A stretch of DNA of 18,671 nt from JANNGZ01 sp031404155 (GTDB lineage Bacteria > Pseudomonadota > Gammaproteobacteria > Burkholderiales > Burkholderiaceae_C), in assembly GCA_031404155.1 (NCBI GenBank), contig JANNGZ010000204.1, forward strand, positions 1 to 18,671. Direction: 5' to 3'. The translations under genes were made by a program, and so were the position numbers. Under the pieces are notes generated by a model. It saw nothing but the letters and a program-made list of their open reading frames with translations, did not search any database and was not told the origin of the DNA. Positions 6,645-15,299 of the stretch are shown here, one piece after another (position 1 is the stretch's first letter; every line of letters begins with the position of its first letter).

Positions 6645-9600
6645 ATGACTCCGCACGCAAACCTCGGCAGGCACCGGCTTCAAGCCGTCGCCCTGCGTGC
6701 GTTTGCGATCTGTGCCTTGTGGCTCGGCACCTTGGTGCAAGCCGCCCCGATCGCGGGCAGCTTCATCAACAACGAAGCCTCGGCCACCTACCGCGACACG
6801 GCCGGCAACCCCTTGCCCACGGTCTACTCCAATCGCGTCGAAGCGCGCGTGGAGCAAGTGGGCGCGTTCACGCTCACCAGCAGCCAGAGCCGAGTTGCCG
6901 CGCCGGGCCAGACGGTCTACTTCCCGCATGTGCTCACCAACACCGGCAACGGCGACGACAGCTTCCCGCTCGCGGTGAGCGACAGCTTTGCGGGCGGCTT
7001 CAACTTCGGCGCGATCGCGCTCTACGCCGACCTCAACGGCGACGGCCTGCCCGACAACAACCTGCCGATCGCCAACACCGGGCCGCTGGCTGCCGGCGCG
7101 TTCTTCCGCTTCGTCGCTTCGGCCATGGTGCCCGGCACCGCGGCTGCCGGCCAACAGGACCAGGCGACCGTGCGTGCTCAGGGCAGCGCCGGGGTCGTCG
7201 TCGCCGCGGCGCAAACCAACACCGATACCGCCACGGTGTCGAACAACGCGGTGGTGGTGGCCAACAAGTCGCTCAGCGTGATCAGCGGCCCGTCGCCCTT
7301 CGACAATGGCGGTGCGCATCTGCAGTTCACGGTCACCTTCACCAACACCGGCAACGCCACCGCCACCCAGGTACGGGTCAGCGACGTGATCGGCGGTGTC
7401 AGCGCCTCGCCCGCGTACAACACCGCCGGCCTGGTTTACGTGCCGGGCAGCGCGCGCCTGAACGGCGCGCCGTTGACCGACGCGCCCGGTGGCGACGGTG
7501 CGGTGGTCGACTTCAGCGCCAACCTCAGCGGCACCACGGCGCAACTCGCCGCCTTGCTCCCTGCGCTGGCGCCAAACACCACGCACCGCCTGAGCTTCCT
7601 GGTCGACGTGCGTGCCGGGCTGCCCGCGGGCACGGCACTCAGCCACAACATCGCCCGCATCGACTACTTCGACGGCGCGGCCGACCAGGTCGCCACCACC
7701 AACACCGCTGCCTACGATGTGCAGCCGGCGGCGGCGACGCCCAACCTGACGATCGTCAAGTCGACCACCACGCCCACCTTCACGGTCGGCTTCAACGGCA
7801 GCTACAGCCTGGCGGTGCGCAACAGCGGCAACGCGCCGACCAGCGGCAGCATCACCGTCAGCGACGCGTTGCCCGTGGGCATGAGCTTCGTGGCCCTGGG
7901 CTCCGGCGGCACCGGCTGGGCCTGTGCGCCCAGCGGGCAAACCGTGGTCTGCAACACCAACCAGGTGATCTCGGCGCAGAACCTGGCCACCTCGCTGCGC
8001 CTGGTGGTGGCCGTGGCGCCGCAGGCCGCCGCGGCGCCGCAGCCGGTGGCCAACACCGCGACGGTGGCCGGCGGCGGCGAGCCGGCCGGTGCGGGCGGCG
8101 ACAACTCCAGCACCGCGAACGTCGCGATCAGCGCACCCGCCGCGATCGCCGGCCGTGTCTGGCTGGACAGCAACCACAACCGCCGCTTCGACGCGGGTGA
8201 AACGCTGCTCGACGGCTGGGTGGTCGAAGTCCTGCGTGTCGTCAGCGGCCGGCCGGTGGTCATCGCGTCCACACGCACCGGACCGCCCGGCGGGAATGCC
8301 GCCGCCGGCGCCTACCGCGTCGACGGCCTGGAAGCCGGCGCCGGCTATATCGTTCGTTTCCTCGACCCCGGCAGCAGCGTGCTGTTCGCCTACCCGGTGG
8401 ACGGCGAATCGGGCCAGCCGGTGTCCAATGCCAGCATCACCGGCGGCTGGCTGCGCGACATCACGCTCGGCGCGGGCCAGACCACGATCGAACAGAGCCT
8501 GCCGCTGGACCCGATGGGCGTGGTCTACGACTCGCAGACGCGCCTGCCGGTGCAAGGTGCCACGGTCACGCTTCAGGGCCCGAGCGGCTTCGACCCCGCA
8601 TTGCACCTGATCGGCGGCAGCGGCAATGTGAGCCAGGTCACCGGCAGCTCCGGCTTCTATCAATTCCTGTTGAGTCCCGGTGCGCCAGCGGGGGTGTACC
8701 GCCTGGTGGTGGTGTCGCCGCTGGGCTACCTGGCGTTCTCGGCCGCGGGGCTGCTGCCAGCCTCGCCGAGCCGCGGCGCCTGCCCGGCCAGTGCCACCAA
8801 CTGCCTGGACCCGACCGGCCTGGACGCGGGCAGCGGCGTGTTGCCCGTGCAGCCGCAAGTGGGACCGCCGCCGCAAAACCAGCCGTTCACCTACTACCTC
8901 AACTTCAACCTCGAAGCCGGCGACCCGAACCTGGTGAACAACCACATCCCGATCGACCCGGTGCCACCGTCGGCGGTCTTTGTGCAGAAGACCGCGTCGC
9001 GCGGCACGGTGGAGCTGGGCGACTTCGTCGACTACACGGTGCTGGTGCGCAATACCGCGACCGTCGCGATCCCAGGCCTGGTGACGCTGCGCGACGCCTT
9101 GCCCGCGGGCTTCGCCTACCAGCCCGGCAGCGCGCGCCTGAACAAGCAGTTGCTCGCCGACCCGGTGGGCGGCGCCGGCCCGTCGCTGCGCTGGGACAAC
9201 CTGCCCGCGCTCGGTGCCTCCTTGAGCCATCAGGTCACCTACCGGGTGCGCGTGGGCGTGGGCGCCTTGCAGGGCGACGGCATCAACCGCGCTCAAGCCA
9301 CCGCAGGCAGCATCACCTCGATGTCGGCGCAGGCCAAGGTCATCGTCCAGGGCGGCGTCTTCAGCAACAAGGCCTACATCGTCGGCAAGGTGGTCGTGGA
9401 CTGCAACCGCGACCGGGTGCAGAACGCCGAAGAGATCGGCATCCCGGGCGTGCGGTTGTACCTGGAGGACGGCACCTTCGCGGTGTCGGACAGCGAAGGC
9501 AAGTACAGCTTCTACGGCGTTTCGCCGCGCACCCATGTGCTCAAGTTGGACATGACCAGCATGCCGGTGGGCTCCGAATTGATCGTGCTCGGCAACCGCA

Positions 9601-12600
9601 ACGCCGGCGACCCGGGGAGCCGCTTCGTCGACCTGAAGAAGGGCGAGCTGCACCGCGCCAATTTCGCCGAAGGCTCCTGCGACCCCGGTGTGCTGAAGCA
9701 GGTTTTTGCGCGGCGCGACAAGGGCACGGTCTTCGTCGCCGAAACCGACCGCCAGCTCGAGGCCAAAGTCTCCGCGGGTTTGAAGCCGCCGACGGTCGGC
9801 GACGTGAAAGCCCTGCCGGCCTCGGGCCTGGTGGGCGGTGAAGCGCGGGTGCCCACGTTCACGCCGGTGCTGCCGGCGTCGAGCAACTTCAGCGGCATCT
9901 CCGGCAGCGAGGGCAGCAGCAGCCTCGGCGGACTTCCCGCTGCGCCGGTGCGCGCCGCCCCTACGGTCAACCTCGACGCGCTGCTGCCCACGCTGGACAA
10001 CAGCCTCAACTTCATCGACCTGAAAGACGGCGACACCCTGCCCGCGGCGCAAACGCCGGTGCGGGTCAAGGGCCCGATCGGCAGCAGCCTGAGGCTCTTG
10101 GTCAACGGGGTGGAGCAGTCGGCGCAACGTGTCGGTACCAAGGCCACGCTGTCGGAGAAACAGAGCGAGGCCTGGGAATACATCGGCGTCGATTTGAAGC
10201 CCGGTGCCAACACGCTGGAGCTGGTGCAGCGCGACCCCTTCGGCAACCTGCGCGGCAGCAAGACGATCAAGGTGGTGGCACCCGACAAGCTCGGCCGCCT
10301 GCTGCTGCGGCTGCCCGAAAGCTTGCAGCCGGCCGACGGCCACACGCCGGCGCGCATCCGCATCGAACTCAGCGACACCGCCGGCGTGCCGGTGACCGCG
10401 CGCACCCCGCTCACGCTGGAAGCCAGCCGCGGGCGCTGGGAGGTGAAGGACCTGGACCCCAAGGAGCCGGGCATTCAGGTGTTCATCGAAGGCGGCCGCG
10501 CCGAGTTCACGCTGCTGCCGCCGCAGGAACCCGGTGACGCGCTGGTGCGGGTGACTTCGGGCTTGCTCAAGGCCGAACAGACACTCGGCTTCCTGCCCGA
10601 CCTGCGCCCGCTGATCGGCGCCGGCGTGATCGAAGGTGTGCTCAACCTGCGCAATTTGGGGCAACGCAACCTGGTGCCGGCGCGGGCCAACGACGGCTTC
10701 GAAGAAGAACTGAAGCAGTTCGCACGCGCCTCGGGCAACGGCAAGAACGACGCCGCTGCCCGCGCCGCGTTTTTCCTCAAGGGCAAGGTCAAGGGCGAAT
10801 ACCTGCTGACCATGGCCTACGACTCGGACAAGGACACCAAGGAAAGGCTGTTCCGCGACATCCAGCCCGACCAGTTCTACCCGGTCTACGGCGACTCTGC
10901 CGTCAAGGGCTTCGACGCCCAGAGCACCAGCCGCCTGTACCTGCGCATCGACCACCGCAAGAGCTACCTGCTCTACGGCGACTTCAACACCGCGTCGACC
11001 GGCGGCGCGCGCCAGCTCGGCGCCTACAACCGTTCGCTCACCGGCGTGAAGGAGCATTTCGAGAACCAACACGCGGCGGTGAATGTGTACGCCAGCCGCG
11101 ACGCCACGCGCCAGATCGTCGAAGAGCTGCCGGCACGCGGCGTGTCGGGGCCCTATGTGCTGAGCGGGCGCGAAATGATCGCCAACAGCGAGCGTGTGGA
11201 AATCCTCACCCGCGACCGCGACCAGCCCGGCGTGGTGCTCAAGACGGTGTCGCTGGCCCGCTTCAGCGACTACGACTTCGAGCCGCAGAGCGGCCGCCTG
11301 CTGTTCAAGGCCCCGGTGCCGACGCTGGACGCGGGCTTCAACCCCAACAGCATCCGCGTCATCTACGAAGTCGACCAAGGCGGCGCGCGCTTCTGGGTCT
11401 ACGGCGCCGACGGCCAGCTCAAGCTGGGCGATCGTGTCGAAGTCGGCGCCGCCTACGCCAAGGACAACAACCCGCAGGACACCACGGAACTCAAGAGCGC
11501 GAACGCCACCGTGAAGCTGGCCGACAAAACATTCCTGATCGGCGAATTGGCCAGCATTCAGCGCCAGCTCGGTGGCGCCGCCAACGTCAAGGGCAACGCT
11601 GCGCGGGTCGAGCTGCGTCACGACGGCGAGCAGCTCCAAGTGCAGGCCCAGGTCGGGCGCAGCGACGCCGGCTTCAACAACCCGGCCTCGCCGCTGAACA
11701 ACGGTCGCGAAGAAGCCAGCGCCAAGGCCGCCTACAAACTCGACCAGCGCAACACGATCAAGGCCGAGGTGATCCGCTCGGTCGACAGCGTCAACCAGTC
11801 ACGCCGCGAAGGCGCACTGATCGTGGCCGAGCACCAGTTCGACAACGGCATCAAGGCCGAAGCCGGCGCGCGCCACTCGGTCGAGACCAACGCCACCGCA
11901 ACGAGCACCGTGGACAGCGTGCGCGTCAAGGTAGGCGTGCCGGTGAACAAGGACGCCAAGGTCTTCGGCGAAATCGAGCAGGACGTACGCGATGCGGACA
12001 AGCGCATCGTCGCCCTCGGCGGCGACTATCAGCTCGGCAGCCGCACCAAGGTCTATGCCCGCCACGAGCTGATCTCCAGCCTTGGCAGCAGTTTTTCGCT
12101 CACCGACAACGCGCGCCGCAACGCCACCGTGCTCGGCATCGACAGCGACGTCATGACCGACGGCCACCTGTTCAACGAGTACCGGGTGCGCGACGCGATC
12201 AACGGCCGCGAAGCCGAGGCCGCGATCGGCCTGCGCAACAAGTGGAGCCTGGGCGACGGCATCGCGCTGAACACCAACCTGGAGCACATCCACGGCATCG
12301 GCAGCACCAGCGCCAACGAGTCGCTGGTGCTCGGCGCTGGCGTGGACTACACCGCCAGCCCGCTGTGGAAAGGCAGCGCACGGGTCGAGTTCCGCAACGC
12401 CAGCGCGAGCGAACAATGGCTGCTCTCTCTGGGTGTGGCCAACAAACTCACCCGCGACTGGACCTTCCTCGGCCGCGAGCTGTATTCGCTCAACCGCAAC
12501 AAGGGCTTGGCCAGCGGCGAGCTGCTGGTCAACCGGCTGCAGTTCGGCCTCGCCTACCGTGACACCGACACCGACCGCTTCAACGGCCTGGCACGCATCG

Positions 12601-13085
12601 AACACAAGATCGAGGACGACTCGACCAACCCGCTGCTCGCGCTGTCGAGCCGGGCGCTGACCTTGTCGGCGCACTTGAACTACCAGGCCACGAAGCCGCT
12701 GATCCTCTCGGGCCGCATCGGCGCGCGCTGGGCCAGCGACCAGAGCAACGGCCTGTCCAGCAGCAGCCGCATGCAGAGCGCCGGTGTGCGCGCCACCTAC
12801 GACATCAACTCGAAGTGGGACTCGAGCCTGCACGCCAGCGTGCTGCACGGCGCCGGCGACGGCACCCAGACCGGGCTCGGCGCGGAGCTGGGCTACCTGC
12901 TCGCCAACAACCTCTGGCTGTCGGGCGGCTTCAACCTCTTCGGCTACCGCGCCAACGACCTCGTCGGCGCCGACCACACCAGCCGCGGCGCCTACCTGCG
13001 CCTGCGCTTCAAGTTCGACGAGAACCTGTTCGGGGCCGCGAACCCGAGCGTGAACCAGACCCGCATGCCGGGAGCAACACCGTGA
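6645..13085 (+). CDS. Giant DUF11/SdrD_B-like protein with predicted C-terminal beta-barrel
   Basis: 2146 residues from the ATG at 6645 (an in-frame TTG at 6576 is possible). A Sec signal peptide (LRAFAICALWLGTLVQAA) leads into DUF11-like modules near residues 70, 206 and 368. An SdrD_B-like domain (GRVWLDSNHNRRF, about 502-600) and a second Gly-rich domain follow, then a DUF11-like module near 778 (QKTASRGTVELGDFVDYTVL) and a second SdrD_B-like domain near 911 (VGKVVVDCNRDRVQ). An Ig-like region at about 1109-1350 has the look of invasin-type spacers. From about 1376 to the end the sequence alternates polar and hydrophobic/aromatic residues with repeated YGD turns, and carries a conserved SERVEILTRDR segment at about 1514. 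This fits a long outer-membrane beta-barrel ending near LRLRFKF with a short tail. I infer that it is surface-exposed with its barrel in the outer membrane. Its stop overlaps the next start by 4 bases (GTGA). It may be an adhesin or scaffold. Confidence 0.85.
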   Translation: MTPHANLGRHRLQAVALRAFAICALWLGTLVQAAPIAGSFINNEASATYRDTAGNPLPTVYSNRVEARVEQVGAFTLTSSQSRVAAPGQTVYFPHVLTNTGNGDDSFPLAVSDSFAGGFNFGAIALYADLNGDGLPDNNLPIANTGPLAAGAFFRFVASAMVPGTAAAGQQDQATVRAQGSAGVVVAAAQTNTDTATVSNNAVVVANKSLSVISGPSPFDNGGAHLQFTVTFTNTGNATATQVRVSDVIGGVSASPAYNTAGLVYVPGSARLNGAPLTDAPGGDGAVVDFSANLSGTTAQLAALLPALAPNTTHRLSFLVDVRAGLPAGTALSHNIARIDYFDGAADQVATTNTAAYDVQPAAATPNLTIVKSTTTPTFTVGFNGSYSLAVRNSGNAPTSGSITVSDALPVGMSFVALGSGGTGWACAPSGQTVVCNTNQVISAQNLATSLRLVVAVAPQAAAAPQPVANTATVAGGGEPAGAGGDNSSTANVAISAPAAIAGRVWLDSNHNRRFDAGETLLDGWVVEVLRVVSGRPVVIASTRTGPPGGNAAAGAYRVDGLEAGAGYIVRFLDPGSSVLFAYPVDGESGQPVSNASITGGWLRDITLGAGQTTIEQSLPLDPMGVVYDSQTRLPVQGATVTLQGPSGFDPALHLIGGSGNVSQVTGSSGFYQFLLSPGAPAGVYRLVVVSPLGYLAFSAAGLLPASPSRGACPASATNCLDPTGLDAGSGVLPVQPQVGPPPQNQPFTYYLNFNLEAGDPNLVNNHIPIDPVPPSAVFVQKTASRGTVELGDFVDYTVLVRNTATVAIPGLVTLRDALPAGFAYQPGSARLNKQLLADPVGGAGPSLRWDNLPALGASLSHQVTYRVRVGVGALQGDGINRAQATAGSITSMSAQAKVIVQGGVFSNKAYIVGKVVVDCNRDRVQNAEEIGIPGVRLYLEDGTFAVSDSEGKYSFYGVSPRTHVLKLDMTSMPVGSELIVLGNRNAGDPGSRFVDLKKGELHRANFAEGSCDPGVLKQVFARRDKGTVFVAETDRQLEAKVSAGLKPPTVGDVKALPASGLVGGEARVPTFTPVLPASSNFSGISGSEGSSSLGGLPAAPVRAAPTVNLDALLPTLDNSLNFIDLKDGDTLPAAQTPVRVKGPIGSSLRLLVNGVEQSAQRVGTKATLSEKQSEAWEYIGVDLKPGANTLELVQRDPFGNLRGSKTIKVVAPDKLGRLLLRLPESLQPADGHTPARIRIELSDTAGVPVTARTPLTLEASRGRWEVKDLDPKEPGIQVFIEGGRAEFTLLPPQEPGDALVRVTSGLLKAEQTLGFLPDLRPLIGAGVIEGVLNLRNLGQRNLVPARANDGFEEELKQFARASGNGKNDAAARAAFFLKGKVKGEYLLTMAYDSDKDTKERLFRDIQPDQFYPVYGDSAVKGFDAQSTSRLYLRIDHRKSYLLYGDFNTASTGGARQLGAYNRSLTGVKEHFENQHAAVNVYASRDATRQIVEELPARGVSGPYVLSGREMIANSERVEILTRDRDQPGVVLKTVSLARFSDYDFEPQSGRLLFKAPVPTLDAGFNPNSIRVIYEVDQGGARFWVYGADGQLKLGDRVEVGAAYAKDNNPQDTTELKSANATVKLADKTFLIGELASIQRQLGGAANVKGNAARVELRHDGEQLQVQAQVGRSDAGFNNPASPLNNGREEASAKAAYKLDQRNTIKAEVIRSVDSVNQSRREGALIVAEHQFDNGIKAEAGARHSVETNATATSTVDSVRVKVGVPVNKDAKVFGEIEQDVRDADKRIVALGGDYQLGSRTKVYARHELISSLGSSFSLTDNARRNATVLGIDSDVMTDGHLFNEYRVRDAINGREAEAAIGLRNKWSLGDGIALNTNLEHIHGIGSTSANESLVLGAGVDYTASPLWKGSARVEFRNASASEQWLLSLGVANKLTRDWTFLGRELYSLNRNKGLASGELLVNRLQFGLAYRDTDTDRFNGLARIEHKIEDDSTNPLLALSSRALTLSAHLNYQATKPLILSGRIGARWASDQSNGLSSSSRMQSAGVRATYDINSKWDSSLHASVLHGAGDGTQTGLGAELGYLLANNLWLSGGFNLFGYRANDLVGADHTSRGAYLRLRFKFDENLFGAANPSVNQTRMPGATP

Positions 13086-14182
13086 TCGCGGCGGCCAGAA
13101 CCCTCGCCCTGCTGTGCCTGCTGCAAGCGCTGTGGCTGCTGCCCGCGCGGGCCGCCGATGCGCCGGTGGCCGCGGTCCTGCCGGTGGTGCCGGACGCGGT
13201 CGGCGCCGTCACGCCGCGCCTGCTCGAAGCCTTTCACGGCCGCGTGAAGAGCATCAATGCCGGCGGCCTGCCCTTGCGCAGCTACCACCTGGCGAAAGCG
13301 CAAGCCTGGGTCGATGCGGCGGCGGACCTGGTCCACCTCGGCGACCGCGGACCGCTGATGCTGCAAGCGCTCGCACAAGCCGACCGGCTGATGACGCGGG
13401 TCGCCGACGCCGACACCACGCTGGCGATGCAGACCCCGCTGCTGGCCGGTGCCACGCGGCTGCGCGAAGACCTCTGGCAGCAGGCCGCGGCGATGAAGTC
13501 GATGCCCGGCCTGCGCTGTGCCCAGGCGCCGCTGGCGCGCTTCGAAGTAATGCTCGTGATGGCGGGCTACCTGCACGCGCAAAGCGGCTGGCGCGATGCC
13601 AATGCCTATGTGCAGGCCAGTGAGCGGCTGGCGCGCCAGGCCCAATCCCAGATCGACGGCTGCCCGCCCGAGGCAGCGCCGCCGGCCGCAGCGGCTGCGG
13701 CTTCTGCGCCCGCCGCGGCCGCTGCCGACCGCCGGGAAGAGGTGACGCTCCAGCGGCGCCTGCCGACCTACTTTTACTTCGACCTGAACTCGCATCACCT
13801 CACCGCGGCAACGCGCCGTGCCCTGGACCGGGTGGCACAACGCCTGCGGGATCAACCCGCTCTGACACTGGCGCTGGACGGCCATGCCGACACGCGCGGC
13901 AGCAACCGGGCCAACCGCCAGTTGTCGCAACGGCGGTTGCAGGCGGTGCAGGCGCATCTGCACTCGCGCGGCGTCGCCGCGGCGCGCATCCGCGTCGAGG
14001 CTTGCGGCGAGATCGAGCCGCGCGCCAAGGCCTCTGCCATCACCGACGCCATCACCGATGCCGCCACCGACGCCGACGGGCATGCCTTGAACCGGCGGGT
14101 GCGCCTGGTGTTCCTCGGCGACCCCGAGCAAGCCCCGGCCACCGACTTGCGTTGCAACCCCAATGCAGCCGCCCCGCGCTGA
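13082..14182 (+). CDS. Periplasmic OmpA-like peptidoglycan-binding protein
   Basis: 366 residues from a GTG start overlapping the previous stop, with GGGAG at 13070-13074 and a 7-base spacer. A Sec signal peptide (LALLCLLQALWLLPARA) has no lipobox cysteine. A helical domain at about 50-190 contains TPLLAGATRLREDLWQQAA and two conserved cysteines (GLRCA, DGCPP). A long Ala/Pro linker (about 195-220) leads to an OmpA-like C-terminal domain. Its hallmarks are YFYFDLNS near 230, GHADTRGSNRANRQLSQRR from 267 (the canonical GHTDxxG...N..LS..R box, with the diaminopimelate-binding Asp) and LNRRV at about 336-340, which supplies the binding Arg. An unusual Ala-Ile-Thr-Asp repeat sits before LNRRV. 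It should bind peptidoglycan and probably anchors the coupled barrel protein. It is paralogous to the next gene. Confidence 0.85.
   Translation: MIAAARTLALLCLLQALWLLPARAADAPVAAVLPVVPDAVGAVTPRLLEAFHGRVKSINAGGLPLRSYHLAKAQAWVDAAADLVHLGDRGPLMLQALAQADRLMTRVADADTTLAMQTPLLAGATRLREDLWQQAAAMKSMPGLRCAQAPLARFEVMLVMAGYLHAQSGWRDANAYVQASERLARQAQSQIDGCPPEAAPPAAAAAASAPAAAAADRREEVTLQRRLPTYFYFDLNSHHLTAATRRALDRVAQRLRDQPALTLALDGHADTRGSNRANRQLSQRRLQAVQAHLHSRGVAAARIRVEACGEIEPRAKASAITDAITDAATDADGHALNRRVRLVFLGDPEQAPATDLRCNPNAAAPR
14036..14077 (+). repeat. 12-base tandem repeat inside the OmpA-like domain
   Basis: Three near-identical 12-base units (14036-14047, 14048-14059, 14060-14071) and half of a fourth encode AITD, AITD, AATD, AD. 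The consensus unit is GCCATCACCGAC. The repeat is in frame and lies in the loop between the QAVQAHL...EACGEIEP segment and the LNRRV box. The 12-base unit means slippage would change the length by whole four-residue steps. Confidence 0.75.
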
Positions 14183-14261
14183 AGCCCGCATGCGCCGCGC
14201 AAGCCGCCCGAATCTCCAGCCCGCTGCGCCGGCGGCGCGCCGCGCCATCGTGGCGCCGGTG

Positions 14262-15299
14262 ATGCGCCTCGTGACCACGCTGGTCGCCGCGGCGCTTGCC
14301 GCAGGGCTTGCCGCTTGCGCGGCCCCGCCCGCATCCGAGGCCGTGGCGCGTGAGCTGGCGCTGGAGCCTTCGCGCATCAGCGACACCACGATCGCCCGCG
14401 ACCGCAAGCTCATCGCCGACCTGCAAGAGCATCACGACAAGCTCGGCCGCGACGACCCGGCGCGCGCCGCCCTGCCCGCCTACACGCTGGCCAAGGCGGG
14501 ATGCTGGATCGAAGCCGGCCGCTACCAATACGCACGCAACGACCGCACGGCGTTCCCCGAAGGTGCGCTCGATCAGGCAGCGCGTTTGCTTACCGCGCTG
14601 GAACACAACACCAGCATGGCGACCGAGACGCCGCTGATCAACCAGGCCGCGCGCCTGCGCGAGGACCTCTGGCAACGCGCCGCCGAACTCAAGGCACATG
14701 CCGGGCTGCGCTGCGCGGCGGCCGCACTGGCCTGCGGCGAGGTGGCCCTGGTGCAGGCCGGCGACCAGTTCGGCAAGTTCGGCTGGCAGCAAGCGCGTGG
14801 CCATGTGGCGCGCGCCGAAGAGCAACTCGAACGTGCCGGCCTCGATGCCCAACGCTGTGTGGCGCCGCCCGCGGCGGCGGCACCCGCCGTGGCCGAGCCG
14901 CGGATCACGCGGCTGGAAAAAATAGTTCTCGAAGCCGACGCCTGGTTCCACTTCGACCGCTCGGCACCCGAACACCTTCGCGCGGAGAAGGGTGCCGAGC
15001 TTGATGCGCTGGCGGCGCAGATCGTGGCGATGAAACAGGTCGAGCAGGTGCGAGTGCTCGGCTATGCCGACGAGCTGGGTGGCATCGAGTACAACCTGCG
15101 CCTGTCGCTGGCCCGCGCCGAGACCATCCGCGCTTACCTGGTGGCCCGTGGCGTTGCAGCCGCGGCGATTCGAACCGAGGGCCGCGGCGAGGCGGACCCG
15201 ATCGCCAGCTGCGAAAACGTGGCCTCGCGCGAAGCGAGGATCGCCTGCCTGGCGCCCAACCGGCGTGTGGAGATCGAAGTGAGCGGAGTGCTGCGATGA
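14262..15299 (+). CDS. OmpA-like outer-membrane lipoprotein
   Basis: 345 residues from the ATG at 14262, chosen because it gives a textbook lipoprotein signal (MRLVTTLVAAALAAGLAAC, lipidated Cys19). In-frame ATGs at 14163 and 14190 would put the cysteine about 43-52 residues in, which is less likely. After the cysteine comes a helical domain matching the preceding protein (AYTLAKAGCWIEAGR, TPLINQAARLREDLWQRAA, AGLRCAAAALACGE), then an Ala/Pro linker near 200. The OmpA-like domain follows, with AWFHFDRSA near 228, GYADELGGIEYNLRLSLARA from 267 and PNRRVEIEV near 332. Canonical peptidoglycan-contact residues are present. Asp/Glu at position 19+2 is absent (Ala follows Cys), so sorting to the outer membrane is expected. 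It overlaps the next start by 4 bases (ATGA). Confidence 0.82.
   Translation: MRLVTTLVAAALAAGLAACAAPPASEAVARELALEPSRISDTTIARDRKLIADLQEHHDKLGRDDPARAALPAYTLAKAGCWIEAGRYQYARNDRTAFPEGALDQAARLLTALEHNTSMATETPLINQAARLREDLWQRAAELKAHAGLRCAAAALACGEVALVQAGDQFGKFGWQQARGHVARAEEQLERAGLDAQRCVAPPAAAAPAVAEPRITRLEKIVLEADAWFHFDRSAPEHLRAEKGAELDALAAQIVAMKQVEQVRVLGYADELGGIEYNLRLSLARAETIRAYLVARGVAAAAIRTEGRGEADPIASCENVASREARIACLAPNRRVEIEVSGVLR

Noticed and set aside
6594..11639. A 1681-codon open frame on the minus strand under the barrel gene
   Set aside because: Composition is Gly/Arg/Ala/Val/His-rich with no domain pattern. It mirrors the strong third-position GC bias of the + strand gene, which has clear domains and a signal peptide.
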